This document shows, one piece after another, positions 12,088 through 12,166 of a DNA stretch of 12,166 nt. The DNA is from Clostridiales bacterium. GTDB taxonomy: Bacteria > Bacillota > Clostridia > Lachnospirales > JAITVM01. The notes beneath the pieces were generated by a model, which saw only the letters and a list, made by a program, of their open reading frames with translations, did not search any database and was not told where the DNA came from. Each line of letters begins with the position of its first letter. Position 1 is the stretch's first letter. A program made the translations under genes and the position numbers. The stretch spans positions 1 to 12,166 of the forward strand of contig JAITVM010000202.1 of NCBI GenBank assembly GCA_031285815.1, given 5' to 3'.

Positions 12088-12166
12088 TTACGCTTGTTTG
12101 TTAGCTTGTTTTAGTACCTGTTTTAATGCTTGTTTTAATACTTGTTTTCGGTACCCGCAAAACCGC
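12088..12166 (-). CDS. Probable C-terminal end of a minus-strand gene with KQ(V/A)L repeats (5' partial)
   Basis: Reading leftwards from the right edge, one minus-strand frame gives 25 residues, RFCGYR then KQVL-KQAL-KQVL-KQAN-KQA, ending at TAA (12088-12090). The units differ partly by synonymous changes (CAA/CAG, TTA/CTA) or Val/Ala exchange, which favours this frame over the other open minus frame (KTSI-type units). The tail is a Lys/Gln-rich amphipathic, probably helical, extension. The DnaA boxes lie just beyond the stop. The body of the gene is outside the window, so no function is assigned; a replication-related protein would fit the neighbouring DnaA boxes, but that is only a guess. 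Confidence 0.4.
   Translation of the reverse strand, partial: RFCGYRKQVLKQALKQVLKQANKQA
12094..12154. repeat. Five tandem ~12-bp units (TTGTTTTAATAC-like)
   Basis: Units are at 12094-12105, 12106-12117, 12118-12129, 12130-12141 and 12142-12154 (the last is 13 bases). The consensus is TTGTTTTARTAC. Because the period is 12 bases, they translate on the minus strand as a tetrapeptide repeat. AACAAACAA (12074-12082) also pairs with TTGTTTGTT (12094-12102), forming a hairpin at the left edge of the array. Confidence 0.7.

Noticed and set aside
12094..12154. 12-bp tandem units as plasmid iterons or a CRISPR array
   Set aside because: The units are directly abutting with no spacers, too short for CRISPR, and are well explained as a coding tetrapeptide repeat; an iteron role is not excluded but has no positive support.
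1..12166. tRNA, rRNA, CRISPR and prophage genes
   Set aside because: None was recognised on either strand by reading; no cloverleaf-like sequence with a TTCGA-type T-arm was found in the spacers.

Overview
The window looks like chromosomal DNA of an anaerobic low-GC Firmicute (class Clostridia, perhaps Lachnospirales-like). This rests on three things: strong GGAGG/AGGTG-type ribosome sites, AT-rich spacers with sigma-A-like TTGACA/TATAAT promoters, and a compact operon of the clostridial butyryl-CoA type. The species cannot be named from this sequence alone.

Layout, left to right. (1) 1-2469 (+): the 3' end of a very large protein made of at least nine ~90-residue repeats, open at the left edge and closed by a strong terminator hairpin. 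(2) 2709-4312: a small three-helix membrane protein and an acyl-CoA thioesterase/BAAT-type alpha/beta hydrolase, both on the minus strand. They lie between two copies of a 34-bp sequence. The right copy forms the end of a three-hairpin structure resembling the right end/omega-RNA of IS200/IS605-type tnpB elements; no tnpA or tnpB gene is present. (3) 4363-5019 (-): a TetR-family regulator with its own promoter. (4) 5268-10693 (-): six tightly packed genes, transcribed in the order acyl-CoA dehydrogenase (bcd), etfB, etfA, MaoC/PhaJ-type hydratase, thiolase, FabG/PhaB-type SDR. (5) 10746-11872: wreckage of a branched-chain amino acid (Liv-type) ABC transporter. It comprises a LivM C-terminal scrap and a LivG N-terminal scrap on the minus strand, and a broken substrate-binding protein gene on the plus strand. 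The divergent spacer between them holds promoters and two dyads sharing ATGAA-N6-TTCAT. (6) 11873-12166: a long-loop hairpin, three DnaA-box-like 9-mers, and the probable C-terminal end of a minus-strand gene with a KQ(V/A)L tetrapeptide repeat.

How the genes fit together: thiolase condenses two acetyl-CoA to acetoacetyl-CoA, the SDR reduces it to 3-hydroxybutyryl-CoA, the hydratase forms crotonyl-CoA, and Bcd with EtfAB reduces this to butyryl-CoA, probably with flavin-based electron bifurcation to ferredoxin. The two middle steps use (R)-stereospecific families (SDR plus MaoC/PhaJ) rather than the usual (S)-specific Hbd and Crt. This is the most interesting metabolic point of the window. 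The operon seems to be read from a promoter in the former liv control region, through the transporter remnants. Terminal butyryl-CoA-converting enzymes and a PHB synthase are not in the window.
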